A DNA stretch of 28,742 nucleotides from a virus: positions 1 to 28,742 of IMG/VR virus record IMGVR_UViG_3300046516_001101; one strand, written 5' to 3'. Numbering within the stretch: position 1 is the first letter of the stretch; every line of letters begins with the position of its first letter. The translations under genes and the position numbers were made by a program. The notes under the pieces were generated by a model that was given only the letters and a program-made list of their open reading frames with translations, was not told the DNA's origin and ran no database searches. Shown piece by piece: positions 13,269 to 21,991 of this stretch.

Positions 13269-15374
13269 TTAAACACCAAGCCTTGCATCGGCGGTATAGT
13301 TAAAAATTATTCCATCTCCCAAAGCAGAGCCTACATTAGATGTTGCAGATACATTAAATTGCCTAGTAGTAGTTTGGTTAACAATTGTAGTGTTACAATC
13401 TGCCGTTATTGTCTTATCCCACATTTCATTATTGTTATTAACCGGATTATATATAATAATTGCCGGAGGAGTTACTTTAGTTGTTATAAAAGTATGACTA
13501 GGCGCATATATAGTTGACGCTGCAACATTAGCTTGAGCAAATGAATTAACTCCAACTAAAATACCTGTAGCTGGAACGGTTCCCGGTTCAAAGGACATTT
13601 CATAGTAATGCATACATCTTTGTTGGGCTATGCTTCCTGTTTCAGGAGCGGGTCTAGTTGGAACATTTCCTGGAACTAAAGAAATAGAATCTATATTTAC
13701 AACATTGGCTGCCGTTAAGGATGCAGTGCCAACCACTATCGCAAAGAATGTCGCAGTATTGGTTGCTGCAATACCATTCAAATCCCAACCACTAAACCCA
13801 TAGTTATTGAAATTAGTGGTATTAGGGCTAGCCCCTATTGTAAATGTAGCATCTCCAAGACCACTTCTAGGAACTTCAGACCAGTTTCCATGGAATGTTG
13901 CCGGCTTTCCTGTTGCGCTTAAGGTAGCAACAATAGAGTTATTAGCGGCACAGCTAGGTAACGCAGCATCAGTTGTATACCAGAGTGAGATTTTAGCTTG
14001 AAGACCTGCGACTTGATTAGTAAATGCAGCTACATTAACAGAATTACGGTCATTCAAAATCATTCGAGCTACAGATTGCTCGAGATATTGAACTAAAGCA
14101 AACTGTGTCGTATTAGTTGCCGTTATGGTCAAGCATCCATTAGTTCCACGTGAAACCGCTGGTCCACTATTGGCAGTCTGGAATACGATTGTCTGGTCCC
14201 ATACATATCGAGATGTGTTAGCACCGGCAGCACTTGCAGCCAGAGTAGGGCCTAAGAATTGCGTAGGGTTTAAGGCAAAGTCCCATCCAACTAGATAGCT
14301 AGAGATAGGCTTATAGGCCAAATCTGGAACAATGATATCGATTAAATCGGATTGCTGGAATCTAACTGGTACTTGCTGATAAGGAACGTTTTGAATGTTC
14401 GTTTCAATCCCTACAACCTGAATGCTTGTGATGCTAGATGGATTAACGGGAGATAAGACTACGTTAATATTAACAAAACCATTAAGACCAGTATCCGTAT
14501 TGGCAGCTGGCAATAGTTGAACAGTATTGGTGAACTGCCTATAGGCGCCAGATAAATTGGTAGTCGTTAACAACGTCTGAGGATTACCGGCAGTCACTTG
14601 AGATGGTGCATATGTAATGGTTGCTGTCGTATTGTTACCAAGGGTTATATTCGTTGCGATATAACCATTCATACCTCCAGTTGCTGGACTCCAGATGTCA
14701 GGCGTATGGTTTAAAGTCTGAGTAAGCGTCACCGCTGTAACATTGGATATAGGTGTAATATCCAATGTATAGGGAGGATTGGTTGGATATTGCGAAGAAC
14801 CTGCTACCGGCGTTTGGGCGACAGTAAGAGAGCCCGCGGCACTAAAAGTTACTGACAAACTCCACTCTGGCGCAATAGGTGTAACCACTGTTCCGGCGCC
14901 CCCTGATGATATCGTCAGGGGCGCGCCGGGCACAAAGGAAATAAACGCAAATTGAGGATTAGCGATTAAATTAGGGAGATATACACCAGATGCACCACCA
15001 TTACCCTGCTCACCGAAATAGTTCGGCCAAGCTTCACGAGTAAACTGAGGTACGGCTAAGGAATTCTGAACAACCACATAATATTGTTCGAGCACTGCGT
15101 CTGCAGCCGTTGAACTCCAAGGGAAGTAATAAAGAGCTACATTATCGCCATTATTGTTCTGGATGGTTCCCAGAGCGCTTAGTACGATTGGGTTAGGCAA
15201 TGCCGTGTAGGTATAGTTTGGAGGCGCGCCAGTAAGTTCGTAAATCGGTTTTAACGTATTGCGTGCAAGGTCTTGGTAAAAGTAGACGAAGCCACCAGCT
15301 AGAGGAGCACCTGTATCTTTGTCTAGTAGAAGAGGTTCCAGATCGCGGGATATTACATATCTACTGTCAAGCAT
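13269..15374 (-). CDS. large tail or appendage protein, 701 aa
   Basis: The N-terminal 125 residues (LEPLLLDKDTGAPLAGGFV and later PNYTYTALPNPIVLSALG, VPQFTREAWPNYFG) form a conserved head domain that I know from podovirus-type fibre proteins in metagenomic phages. The remaining 570 residues are beta-rich with several jelly-roll-like stretches (for example DIWSPATGG and the segment near VARMILNDRN), consistent with carbohydrate-binding appendage domains. No hydrolase motif is visible. AGGAG is seven bases before the ATG. A divergent plus-strand pair of genes (15467-15828) separates it from the ejection-protein block. Confidence 0.65.
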   Translation of the reverse strand: MLDSRYVISRDLEPLLLDKDTGAPLAGGFVYFYQDLARNTLKPIYELTGAPPNYTYTALPNPIVLSALGTIQNNNGDNVALYYFPWSSTAADAVLEQYYVVVQNSLAVPQFTREAWPNYFGEQGNGGASGVYLPNLIANPQFAFISFVPGAPLTISSGGAGTVVTPIAPEWSLSVTFSAAGSLTVAQTPVAGSSQYPTNPPYTLDITPISNVTAVTLTQTLNHTPDIWSPATGGMNGYIATNITLGNNTTATITYAPSQVTAGNPQTLLTTTNLSGAYRQFTNTVQLLPAANTDTGLNGFVNINVVLSPVNPSSITSIQVVGIETNIQNVPYQQVPVRFQQSDLIDIIVPDLAYKPISSYLVGWDFALNPTQFLGPTLAASAAGANTSRYVWDQTIVFQTANSGPAVSRGTNGCLTITATNTTQFALVQYLEQSVARMILNDRNSVNVAAFTNQVAGLQAKISLWYTTDAALPSCAANNSIVATLSATGKPATFHGNWSEVPRSGLGDATFTIGASPNTTNFNNYGFSGWDLNGIAATNTATFFAIVVGTASLTAANVVNIDSISLVPGNVPTRPAPETGSIAQQRCMHYYEMSFEPGTVPATGILVGVNSFAQANVAASTIYAPSHTFITTKVTPPAIIIYNPVNNNNEMWDKTITADCNTTIVNQTTTRQFNVSATSNVGSALGDGIIFNYTADARLGV

Positions 15375-15466
15375 GGAGAGACTCCTTTAGAAATAGTTTG
15401 CAAAGGTTGACCAATGGTGATACTATGGTTGATAGATAATTCAATATTTTTAAAGGAGCACTTATT

Positions 15467-15754
15467 ATGGCTGCTATTGACATTTTTAAACGATATGATG
15501 AACTGCGCGCGTCAGGTATACCCGACGAACAGGCTAGAGCCCAGTTAAACGTTATGGAAGATATGTTATCTACTATTGTGCAAAACATGGTTACAAAGAA
15601 CGATGTAAATTTAATGTTAAATTCTTTTTCTAAAGAATATAAACTAGAGACTATAAATGTTAAGTTAAATTTAATATTGTGGATAATAGGTCCTTGCGCT
15701 TTAAGTATTATTGGCGCTTGCATAAAATACATTTCAATAAAATATGGTTTATAG
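15467..15754 (+). CDS. membrane-anchored helical protein, paralogue family A member 5, inside the virion gene block
   Basis: This 95-aa protein has the family A motif (IDIFKRYDELRASGIPDEQA, residues 4-23), a helical linker (24-66) and one membrane segment (about 68-88, with ILWIIGPCALSIIGACI). AAAGGAG precedes the ATG. It is on the opposite strand to the surrounding virion genes and is followed by a 20-aa membrane peptide. A lone, oppositely oriented gene inside the late block fits a moron: an added gene, often expressed on its own to change host properties such as exclusion of other phages. A weak promoter may lie at 15400-15430. Function unknown. Confidence 0.65.
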   Translation: MAAIDIFKRYDELRASGIPDEQARAQLNVMEDMLSTIVQNMVTKNDVNLMLNSFSKEYKLETINVKLNLILWIIGPCALSIIGACIKYISIKYGL

Positions 15755-15765
15755 GAGTAGATACA

Positions 15766-15828
15766 ATGTTTTTGTTTATTATTGTCTGCATAATTGGCGG
15801 CTACATAGGTTATCATTGGTGCGATTAA
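15766..15828 (+). CDS. 20-aa membrane peptide
   Basis: MFLFIIVCIIGGYIGYHWCD is a nearly pure membrane helix with a short polar end. ATAGGAG lies eight bases before the ATG, as strong as its neighbours' sites, and the start follows the family A gene by 11 bases. Its stop lies just before the end of the convergent ejection gene (15830). It could regulate or partner the 95-aa membrane protein. Confidence 0.4.
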   Translation: MFLFIIVCIIGGYIGYHWCD

Positions 15829-15829
15829 C

Positions 15830-17275
15830 TTATTCATGTTCACCGCCAAAAAATGATTTGTATCCCGCATAACCTGTACCTAACACTGCTGGCACTCCTG
15901 CTGTACCTATTGCTACATTTCTAATATTTTTTTGACGTTTTAGGTATTCTGGTAGAAGTTCTCGATGTTTCAATTCGGGAATTGCTCTACCAGCATTATT
16001 CATAAAAGGTTCTTCTTTTATTAAAGCATTTACAAAAGCTTTTTCGCCAATTGGGTTTCTTTTAGATAAATGTTTTCTAAAAGCTGGGCTGTCTAAATAT
16101 GGACCCATTATTACCCCATAATCTTTAAGCGTATTTCTATATTCTTTTCCTAATCCAGGATGAGTTTTTTCTAAGGCAGATGTTAAGTCAGATAAAACTT
16201 TCTTTTCGGTTTTCCTTAGTCTCTTCAATCTCTGTATTTCAGGATCTAGCAATCCTCTTTTCGCTTCTGCACTTTCTAATCGATGAATTTGTTTCCCTAA
16301 ATTACTTTGATATTTATGTGCTAGCTGTGGAGTTGGATTTTCCGCATATCTTTTGGCAATCGTTTTTGATTTTTTAAAATTATTTACAGATTCAATTGGT
16401 TCTGTAACATGCTGCAATCCACCTTTTTTTGAAGTTTCCCAAATATTTTCAAATCTATTATTAAAGTTCCCCTTATGTCCTTTTCGCATGCCCTTTACTA
16501 GAGGTGCAATTTCCTCAAAAGGAAGGCTACCTGTTTTTATATTTTTACGTAAGTTCATATATGGCTCAAGAACTTTACCGCCTGCTTTAATAACTGATGG
16601 TATGGCTAAGCCTAATCCTGCACCTAATTCTCTATTATTCCCTTCGCCGGCCATTGCATATCCAGCACCTCCACCTTTTAATGCATTTTCGAAAACACTA
16701 ATATTACGCAGGTTCAATGCATTTGATGATTGTCCAAATAAACCCCCTATTCCCAGACCACTTGCCAATGAACCGGTAAAGTTACCAAGTTGAGAAGCTA
16801 ATTCTTTTTCGGTTCCCGGTCGGAAAGCTTTATTTAAGTCTGAATAGGGCAATTGAGGCAGTTTCTTTCCAGTTACTTTCTCTCCAATATAGCTGGGAGT
16901 ATTTAAAATAGAAATGGGAATATTCATAGCGCCACTTAAAGCACCGCCTGCAAATTCAGGAATTCCAGAGCGCTCAAACATTTCGTTTGTAGGTTTAACA
17001 AGGTTTCCAAAAAATTCTGTAGCGCGACCGACGTCAGTGTCAGCTAATTTTCCAAGAAAGTTTGCTATTCTTGGATGGCGAGCTTGTATGTTTTGCCCGA
17101 GCATTTGATTTTCGTTAGGCTGAGGAGATTGCAGTTGAGCATTATAACCGACCTTGCTGTAAAACTCTTCCTTTGGCATTTTAGAATAGTATTTGGAATG
17201 AAAAGCATCTAATAACTTTTCATCACCGATGTTTTCGTATTGAGGATATTTTTCTCGAATTTGTTGTATATTCAT
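15830..17275 (-). CDS. ejection (internal virion) protein, 481 aa
   Basis: The N-terminus (QQIREKYPQYENIGDEKLLD, residues 4-23, then FHSKYYSKMPKEEFYSKVG) is a conserved segment of large phage internal proteins. A glycine-rich hydrophobic region (about 165-190) and a second near the C-terminus (VAIGTAGVPAVLGTGYAGY) could enter membranes; between them is a long basic helical region. Proteins with this layout leave the head with the DNA and form a channel across the cell envelope, as the P22 gp7/gp16/gp20 group does; I cannot tell which it matches. The start overlaps the previous stop (TAATG). Confidence 0.6.
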   Translation of the reverse strand: MNIQQIREKYPQYENIGDEKLLDAFHSKYYSKMPKEEFYSKVGYNAQLQSPQPNENQMLGQNIQARHPRIANFLGKLADTDVGRATEFFGNLVKPTNEMFERSGIPEFAGGALSGAMNIPISILNTPSYIGEKVTGKKLPQLPYSDLNKAFRPGTEKELASQLGNFTGSLASGLGIGGLFGQSSNALNLRNISVFENALKGGGAGYAMAGEGNNRELGAGLGLAIPSVIKAGGKVLEPYMNLRKNIKTGSLPFEEIAPLVKGMRKGHKGNFNNRFENIWETSKKGGLQHVTEPIESVNNFKKSKTIAKRYAENPTPQLAHKYQSNLGKQIHRLESAEAKRGLLDPEIQRLKRLRKTEKKVLSDLTSALEKTHPGLGKEYRNTLKDYGVIMGPYLDSPAFRKHLSKRNPIGEKAFVNALIKEEPFMNNAGRAIPELKHRELLPEYLKRQKNIRNVAIGTAGVPAVLGTGYAGYKSFFGGEHE

Positions 17276-18291
17276 TAAAACAATCCTAATGGGTCATCGG
17301 TACTCTTAGATGACTGTTCTGACTCGACCTTCTTTATCGCTTCTTCTTTTCCTTCTTTCCCCAAATATGGTTCAGTACTAGTTTGAGCCTTTTGTATTGT
17401 CCGTAACTCTCTTCTAATTATATCTCTATATTTCTCCAACATTAATGCTGCCGTTTCTGGACTTTTACCAATTGATGCTGGATTAGTAAGGGCTTCTAAT
17501 TCCGTAGCAAGCTTTTCTCTTACAGATTCACCAAGCATTTGCCTTAGTTGCTTAGCTTCCATTTTAGCTGCAACTACTGATTCTTGATATTTCTTATATT
17601 CTACGGGAGCTTGCCCCATCAAATCTAATACTTGATCTCTTTTTAGAGCTAAAGCACCTTCTGGGCCAGAATATCTAGTAATGGCTTGTATATCTATAGC
17701 ATCCATAGATTGTTCTAATTGAGTAGCCTGTACAGCCCTGTTTCTTATTGATTCGTCAGACCTTAATTTGTTTGCAGCTAATTCTAAATTTTTTGTTTCT
17801 GGTGAATTAGGGTCTTTTTCTCTGGCTCTTGCTAACTCTTGATCAACTTTTGTGGTTGGAGAAGGAGCAAACCTGCCTTCACCATGAGAATAAATATGAT
17901 TTTCCATGGCTTGCTTATAATATTTAGCCTCTTCGGAATCTTTTCCATACTTTTTAACTGCATCATTATAATCTTTACGCAATTTAAATGGTTCAGTAGG
18001 AGCATATTGATTTTCGCCTTTAGCCTGTTGAGCATGATGAAGTGCCTGAGCATGTTCAAGCTTTAACTTTGCTATTATCTGTTGTTCTTTATATTGCGCC
18101 TCTAATTGGTCCATAAAAGACTTTGACTGTGCTTGCGCATATTTCTGAGCTTCATTTTGTGGTGCGAATAGAGCTTCTGCACCAAGAATATCGTTCATAT
18201 GTTCCGAACGTTGCATTCCTTGGGACCTTTCAAAGTATGATGGCTCTTGTTGATTTATCTGAGATGGAAATTGTATGCCTTGAAAAGCCAT
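17275..18291 (-). CDS. coiled-coil ejection protein candidate, 338 aa
   Basis: The protein is almost all charged helix, rich in Gln, Glu, Lys and Ala (SFMDQLEAQYKEQQIIAKLK, about residues 58-77, and further heptads), with no signal peptide or membrane helix. It lies in the middle of three co-directional genes typical of an ejection-protein set, and both ends overlap neighbours (TAATG). The assignment relies on position and composition. Confidence 0.55.
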   Translation of the reverse strand: MAFQGIQFPSQINQQEPSYFERSQGMQRSEHMNDILGAEALFAPQNEAQKYAQAQSKSFMDQLEAQYKEQQIIAKLKLEHAQALHHAQQAKGENQYAPTEPFKLRKDYNDAVKKYGKDSEEAKYYKQAMENHIYSHGEGRFAPSPTTKVDQELARAREKDPNSPETKNLELAANKLRSDESIRNRAVQATQLEQSMDAIDIQAITRYSGPEGALALKRDQVLDLMGQAPVEYKKYQESVVAAKMEAKQLRQMLGESVREKLATELEALTNPASIGKSPETAALMLEKYRDIIRRELRTIQKAQTSTEPYLGKEGKEEAIKKVESEQSSKSTDDPLGLF

Positions 18292-19163
18292 TAGAAGTAA
18301 CTCCCATTACCGCTGCCATAGCCACCACCAGTAGGAGGCGTAAATCCACGACTAGCGCCACCCCATCCACCATAGTTACCACCGCCGCCTTGACCCATCA
18401 TTGCGGGGCCAAACATATTCATAGAGCCTTGGAGCCTATTACCAAGACCTTCCCATCCTCGTATATTATTCTGAGCATCTTCACGACGTCTCATAGCGCC
18501 TTGATATTCATTGCTAGCTCTAGTTCCGGCAAGATTAGCCAGACTATTCGATAATTCCGTAGAGGCGTTATAACCTCGACCCATATGTCCTTCTTCACCA
18601 GATAATGCAGCCTGAAGCGCTCTCTCCCGACCAGCCAGCCTACCTTCCTTACCTAATAATCCTGCCTGAGTAATTCCTAGTGCATTCTGTAGGTATTGCT
18701 GCATGTCACTGCCAAGTAATCCCTGAACCGTTTCTGCTTGTTGTTGTTGATTAAAAGGAGTTCCTGCAAAGCCTCCAGCTGATGCCGAGTTTCTCATGGC
18801 ATCTAGCATTTGTTGCTGTTTAAATCTATAACCGACAGATGGGTTATATCTTTCCATCAGTGAGTTCATAAAGTCTGTGGGATTATGAGCCATTCGTTCA
18901 TATTGATTGGGTAAAGCGTTCGGGTCTATTCCCGGACTGTCGTATAGATTGTTGTATTGTTGATTTAAATTTTGACTTCGACCATAGGCTTCGTTACCGC
19001 GCTGAATGAAAGGGTCGTAGTATGGTCTAACTGCACCGGGAACAGCTGCTAGTTGAGCTTCAGCCGCTCTAGAAGGATTATTTCTGCTGCTTCTATTTGC
19101 GCGATTGCTTGCTACCTGGCTACCAACGCCTAAAGCTAGCTGTGCTAATGAACCAAATGGCAT
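18291..19163 (-). CDS. ejection or virion protein with glycine-rich tail, 290 aa
   Basis: The N-terminal 25 residues (FGSLAQLALGVGSQVASNRA) form a small-residue hydrophobic helix. The middle is helical and Gln/Asn-rich. The last 45 residues are Gly- and aromatic-rich (GGGGNYGGWGGASRGF). AGGGAG precedes the ATG. Gene order after the gp10-like protein matches where P22-like phages place their DNA-ejection genes. Confidence 0.55.
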   Translation of the reverse strand: MPFGSLAQLALGVGSQVASNRANRSSRNNPSRAAEAQLAAVPGAVRPYYDPFIQRGNEAYGRSQNLNQQYNNLYDSPGIDPNALPNQYERMAHNPTDFMNSLMERYNPSVGYRFKQQQMLDAMRNSASAGGFAGTPFNQQQQAETVQGLLGSDMQQYLQNALGITQAGLLGKEGRLAGRERALQAALSGEEGHMGRGYNASTELSNSLANLAGTRASNEYQGAMRRREDAQNNIRGWEGLGNRLQGSMNMFGPAMMGQGGGGNYGGWGGASRGFTPPTGGGYGSGNGSYF

Positions 19164-19173
19164 TTAAATCTCC

Positions 19174-19419
19174 CTACACACTTGTAATCGTTTCTACGAC
19201 TCCGGGCGCCGTACAAACTTGCATCTTCGCTATAGTTATATTAAACCAAAAAGCGCCAGTTGGAAAACTTGCAGTGAGCGTTACTACTTGAGCAGCAGTT
19301 AATCCTTGTGGCAGCCACCAATTATCGTTTAAAAATTCTCTCAAAGTTTCGTTTAGCTCGATTTTGTAGTTTTCTTGATCAGCATCTTGAATATATGTTG
19401 GTAATGTTAGGTTTGTCAT
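19174..19419 (-). CDS. small tail-region protein, 81 aa
   Basis: MTNLTLPTYIQDADQENYKI is followed by ELNETLREFLNDN and a beta segment with FPTGAFWFNITIAKMQV and VVETI. I know this pattern from small proteins beside gp10-like genes in podoviruses. The start at 19419 overlaps the upstream stop (ATGA); an in-frame start at 19440 lies inside that gene. It is probably a minor tail or fibre-linked component. Confidence 0.6.
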   Translation of the reverse strand: MTNLTLPTYIQDADQENYKIELNETLREFLNDNWWLPQGLTAAQVVTLTASFPTGAFWFNITIAKMQVCTAPGVVETITSV

Positions 19420-20930
19420 GAGTAAATATCCAATACACAACTGTTAACAATCACAGAGTTTGTAGACCAAAATCTGAACTTAAATGTTAAAGAATTCGAC
19501 TGACCCATCTTTTCCCATGTCAATTGATTTCTTCTATATCCTATAGGGTTTAAATCCCTTGATACATAATTACTCCATGTAATTCCCTCATCTTGAGATA
19601 TTGCTAAATCTACCCTTGGTATATATGGAGGAGGGTTTGGAATATTGTTTATAGGCTCTGGTAAACCGATATATGCTGGGTCATTTCCCTGGTCAATCAT
19701 TAAGACCAGCGAATTAGCAATAAAACGACTAGTGTCAGGAAGCCTAACCGTATTAGTAACTCTTGCTCGTGGTATGACATAATTTAAAAGTGGGTCTACA
19801 GCACCTATACTTTCATTATAGGTTGTATAATTGGTATTACTTTCATATATTGAACCATTATTTAACGATACAAAATATGTCTTCTTATTAAAGTAAACAT
19901 AGTTTCTTGCGGGATGATAGTTTTCATAATGGTCAGTTAAATCGAAAAATTTCTGTGTAGTAAAGTCATAAGTTAAAGTTAGATTATCTAGCGGATTATA
20001 AAATGTGAGCTGATAAAATAAATGACCTTCAGACCTTACAAACATTGCTGTTGACTGTGCCGGAAAGTTGATGTTGCTTAAAACGTGGTCTATGCCATCA
20101 GTAGAAATTGGCTGATATCCTTGACCCGTATAAACCAGAATGATAGGCGCATTATTTTCGTTTGATGCAAGCCATGCCACATACTTATCTGATGTTGCAA
20201 TGGTCCTTATAGATACACAACCATAATCGATATTGATTGTATTGTTTCGTCTATAGTTCTGTAATCCACCAACATTGGTAAATACTTCGCAAACGGATGT
20301 TCCAAAAACCAACACATTAGCGGCCTGACCGGGGAGCCTTACTACGGCAATAGGATAGTCTGGCTTTGTCTGCAAAGCAAACGTATTAGACGCTGATGTA
20401 GAAATCGTAGTAGGTGTGGAAAAAGAGTAAGCGTACCAAGAAGCGCCGGTCCCTGTGTTAATTCCATTTCCAAATAAGAAGAAAGTATTGTGATATACAA
20501 CATAATTTGGAATAAGAGGAGTCGTTACTTGAACGGTAAGATTTGGAAAACCTAAAGAATAATTGTAGATATAAGCATTAACGCCATCTACAATACATAT
20601 CTGAGCGCTTAGATTCTCATCAATAAATACTTCGCCGTTAGCGGTAGCAATATTTCCTATGAAAGTTGTACCAAGTACAGTACTAATGCTGTAGACGCTA
20701 GCATTCACAACAACAAGCATGAAACCGCCACGAATAGAGTTGAATATCCCTCGACCTTCACCCGTTGGAAATATCTCTAGTATCCTCTGGTATCCTGCAG
20801 TATTAATTAACCATTCGTCACTTATATAGAGATTATAAGTACGCTCGCTTGAAATTTTCGGGAAGCGACCGAAAATACTGCTACCTGATACAGCAATGGG
20901 GACTTGCGACGACCCGGGAGTTTCTCTCAT
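19416..20930 (-). CDS. packaged-DNA stabilisation / tail hub protein, P22 gp10-like
   Basis: This 504-aa beta-rich protein starts MRETPGSSQVPIAVSGSSIF and has the phrases RTYNLYISDEWLIN, GRGIFNSIRGGFMLVV and YVVYHNTFFLFG. These are typical of the P22 gp10 family, which forms the tail hub under the portal and gp4 and keeps packaged DNA inside. Its length is close to that of P22 gp10 (about 470 aa). AGGG precedes the ATG, which follows the gp4-like gene without a gap. That adjacency, gp4 then gp10, matches P22. Confidence 0.8.
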   Translation of the reverse strand: MRETPGSSQVPIAVSGSSIFGRFPKISSERTYNLYISDEWLINTAGYQRILEIFPTGEGRGIFNSIRGGFMLVVVNASVYSISTVLGTTFIGNIATANGEVFIDENLSAQICIVDGVNAYIYNYSLGFPNLTVQVTTPLIPNYVVYHNTFFLFGNGINTGTGASWYAYSFSTPTTISTSASNTFALQTKPDYPIAVVRLPGQAANVLVFGTSVCEVFTNVGGLQNYRRNNTINIDYGCVSIRTIATSDKYVAWLASNENNAPIILVYTGQGYQPISTDGIDHVLSNINFPAQSTAMFVRSEGHLFYQLTFYNPLDNLTLTYDFTTQKFFDLTDHYENYHPARNYVYFNKKTYFVSLNNGSIYESNTNYTTYNESIGAVDPLLNYVIPRARVTNTVRLPDTSRFIANSLVLMIDQGNDPAYIGLPEPINNIPNPPPYIPRVDLAISQDEGITWSNYVSRDLNPIGYRRNQLTWEKMGQSNSLTFKFRFWSTNSVIVNSCVLDIYS

Positions 20931-21980
20931 TTAATACCCTGCAGTTGTCCAACCTCTACCGATATTGACCTGTCCGTAAGATATGTATCCCGCTTCATCA
21001 GTTAAGGTAGTGATTGTTGCATTAGTTAAATCCATCGGTGCTGAACGCTTTGTGATTAACTCTTCATAAGCTAATAACTGTTTGTCAGCGCCTTCGGGAA
21101 TCGTATAGTTAAATTCTTTACACAAACGAACGGCAAGTGCATATTTCAAATAGTTTATGTAGAACCGTTCCAATCCCTGGGGAAAAAAAGTAACATTATT
21201 TGGCCCAGTAGTAGTGCTGAAATTTGAAAAATTAACATTATTAACATTTCCTTCAGTTCCTAAAGTAGTGATGTTGATGTTATGGCTACCAATTGAAAAT
21301 CTAGGAGCCGCTGCAATCAAATGAACCTCTGTTCCGATTAAGGCTGCCGATATATTAGGAATAATACCAGTGTTTATAAAGGCAACCAAAGCCGCGACAG
21401 TTGCATATGTGCCTTGCAAATCTATTCCATTAATCACAAGTTGACCGGCACCGAAGTTTCCAGTGCCAGTCACAGTAGCTGTTCCAAGATTAGCGACAGT
21501 CTCTGTTAAATCTAACTGCTGATTCAGCGTTACATCATACAACCTAAATAAACCCGATATTTCCATCGTGTAGTTTTGCTGCGGAAAGAAATAGAGGAAT
21601 ATATTTACACCACCCAATGTTCTTTCCTGATGCCATGTAAATGGGAGAGATTGAATGTTCTCTGCCCTTGCTGAGCCAAGATATCTATCTCGTGGAACTT
21701 CTGAAGTGTTATACCTAACGGTGTTTATAAAAAATACCAAAGTTTCGACTCTGATAAGATTAGGTATGAAATACTTTTCTTGATTTACAGTTGCCGGAAA
21801 TTGAAACTGAGTAGTCCAATAAGGAACCATATCCGTTTCAATAACTTTATCTGCCAAGATATCATTAAGAACTTCCAATCCGGTAGACAATTGAGAGCCA
21901 GATAGCGTTTGAAAATCACGACCAACAATACTGGCAACATAATATGCATTGGTAATAAGATTCAATACGCTATATGACAT
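20931..21980 (-). CDS. head-to-tail adaptor, P22 gp4-like, with a large insertion
   Basis: Residues 1-155 (ITNAYYVASIVGRDFQTLSG at 9-28, then STGLEVLNDILADK) and 268-349 (QGLERFYINYLKYALAVRLC onward) read as a gp4-like tail accessory factor, which binds the portal base after packaging. P22 gp4 has only 166 residues. The difference here includes an extra beta-rich segment at about 160-265 with a GAGQLVINGIDLQG...TVAALVAFIN...VHLIAA pattern, resembling small beta domains such as the flagellin hook-IN motif. AAGGGG precedes the ATG. It lies between a virion protein and the gp10-like gene, as expected. Confidence 0.75.
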   Translation of the reverse strand: MSYSVLNLITNAYYVASIVGRDFQTLSGSQLSTGLEVLNDILADKVIETDMVPYWTTQFQFPATVNQEKYFIPNLIRVETLVFFINTVRYNTSEVPRDRYLGSARAENIQSLPFTWHQERTLGGVNIFLYFFPQQNYTMEISGLFRLYDVTLNQQLDLTETVANLGTATVTGTGNFGAGQLVINGIDLQGTYATVAALVAFINTGIIPNISAALIGTEVHLIAAAPRFSIGSHNINITTLGTEGNVNNVNFSNFSTTTGPNNVTFFPQGLERFYINYLKYALAVRLCKEFNYTIPEGADKQLLAYEELITKRSAPMDLTNATITTLTDEAGYISYGQVNIGRGWTTAGY

Positions 21981-21991
21981 TTAGCTTCCCC

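Noticed and set aside
15367-15870. 167-aa minus-strand frame
   Set aside because: It lies opposite the family A gene at 15467, which has a strong ribosome site and paralogues; the minus frame has neither.
16353-16793. 146-aa plus-strand frame within the ejection gene
   Set aside because: It is a shadow of the 481-aa protein gene, whose N-terminus is recognisable and which is coupled to its neighbour.
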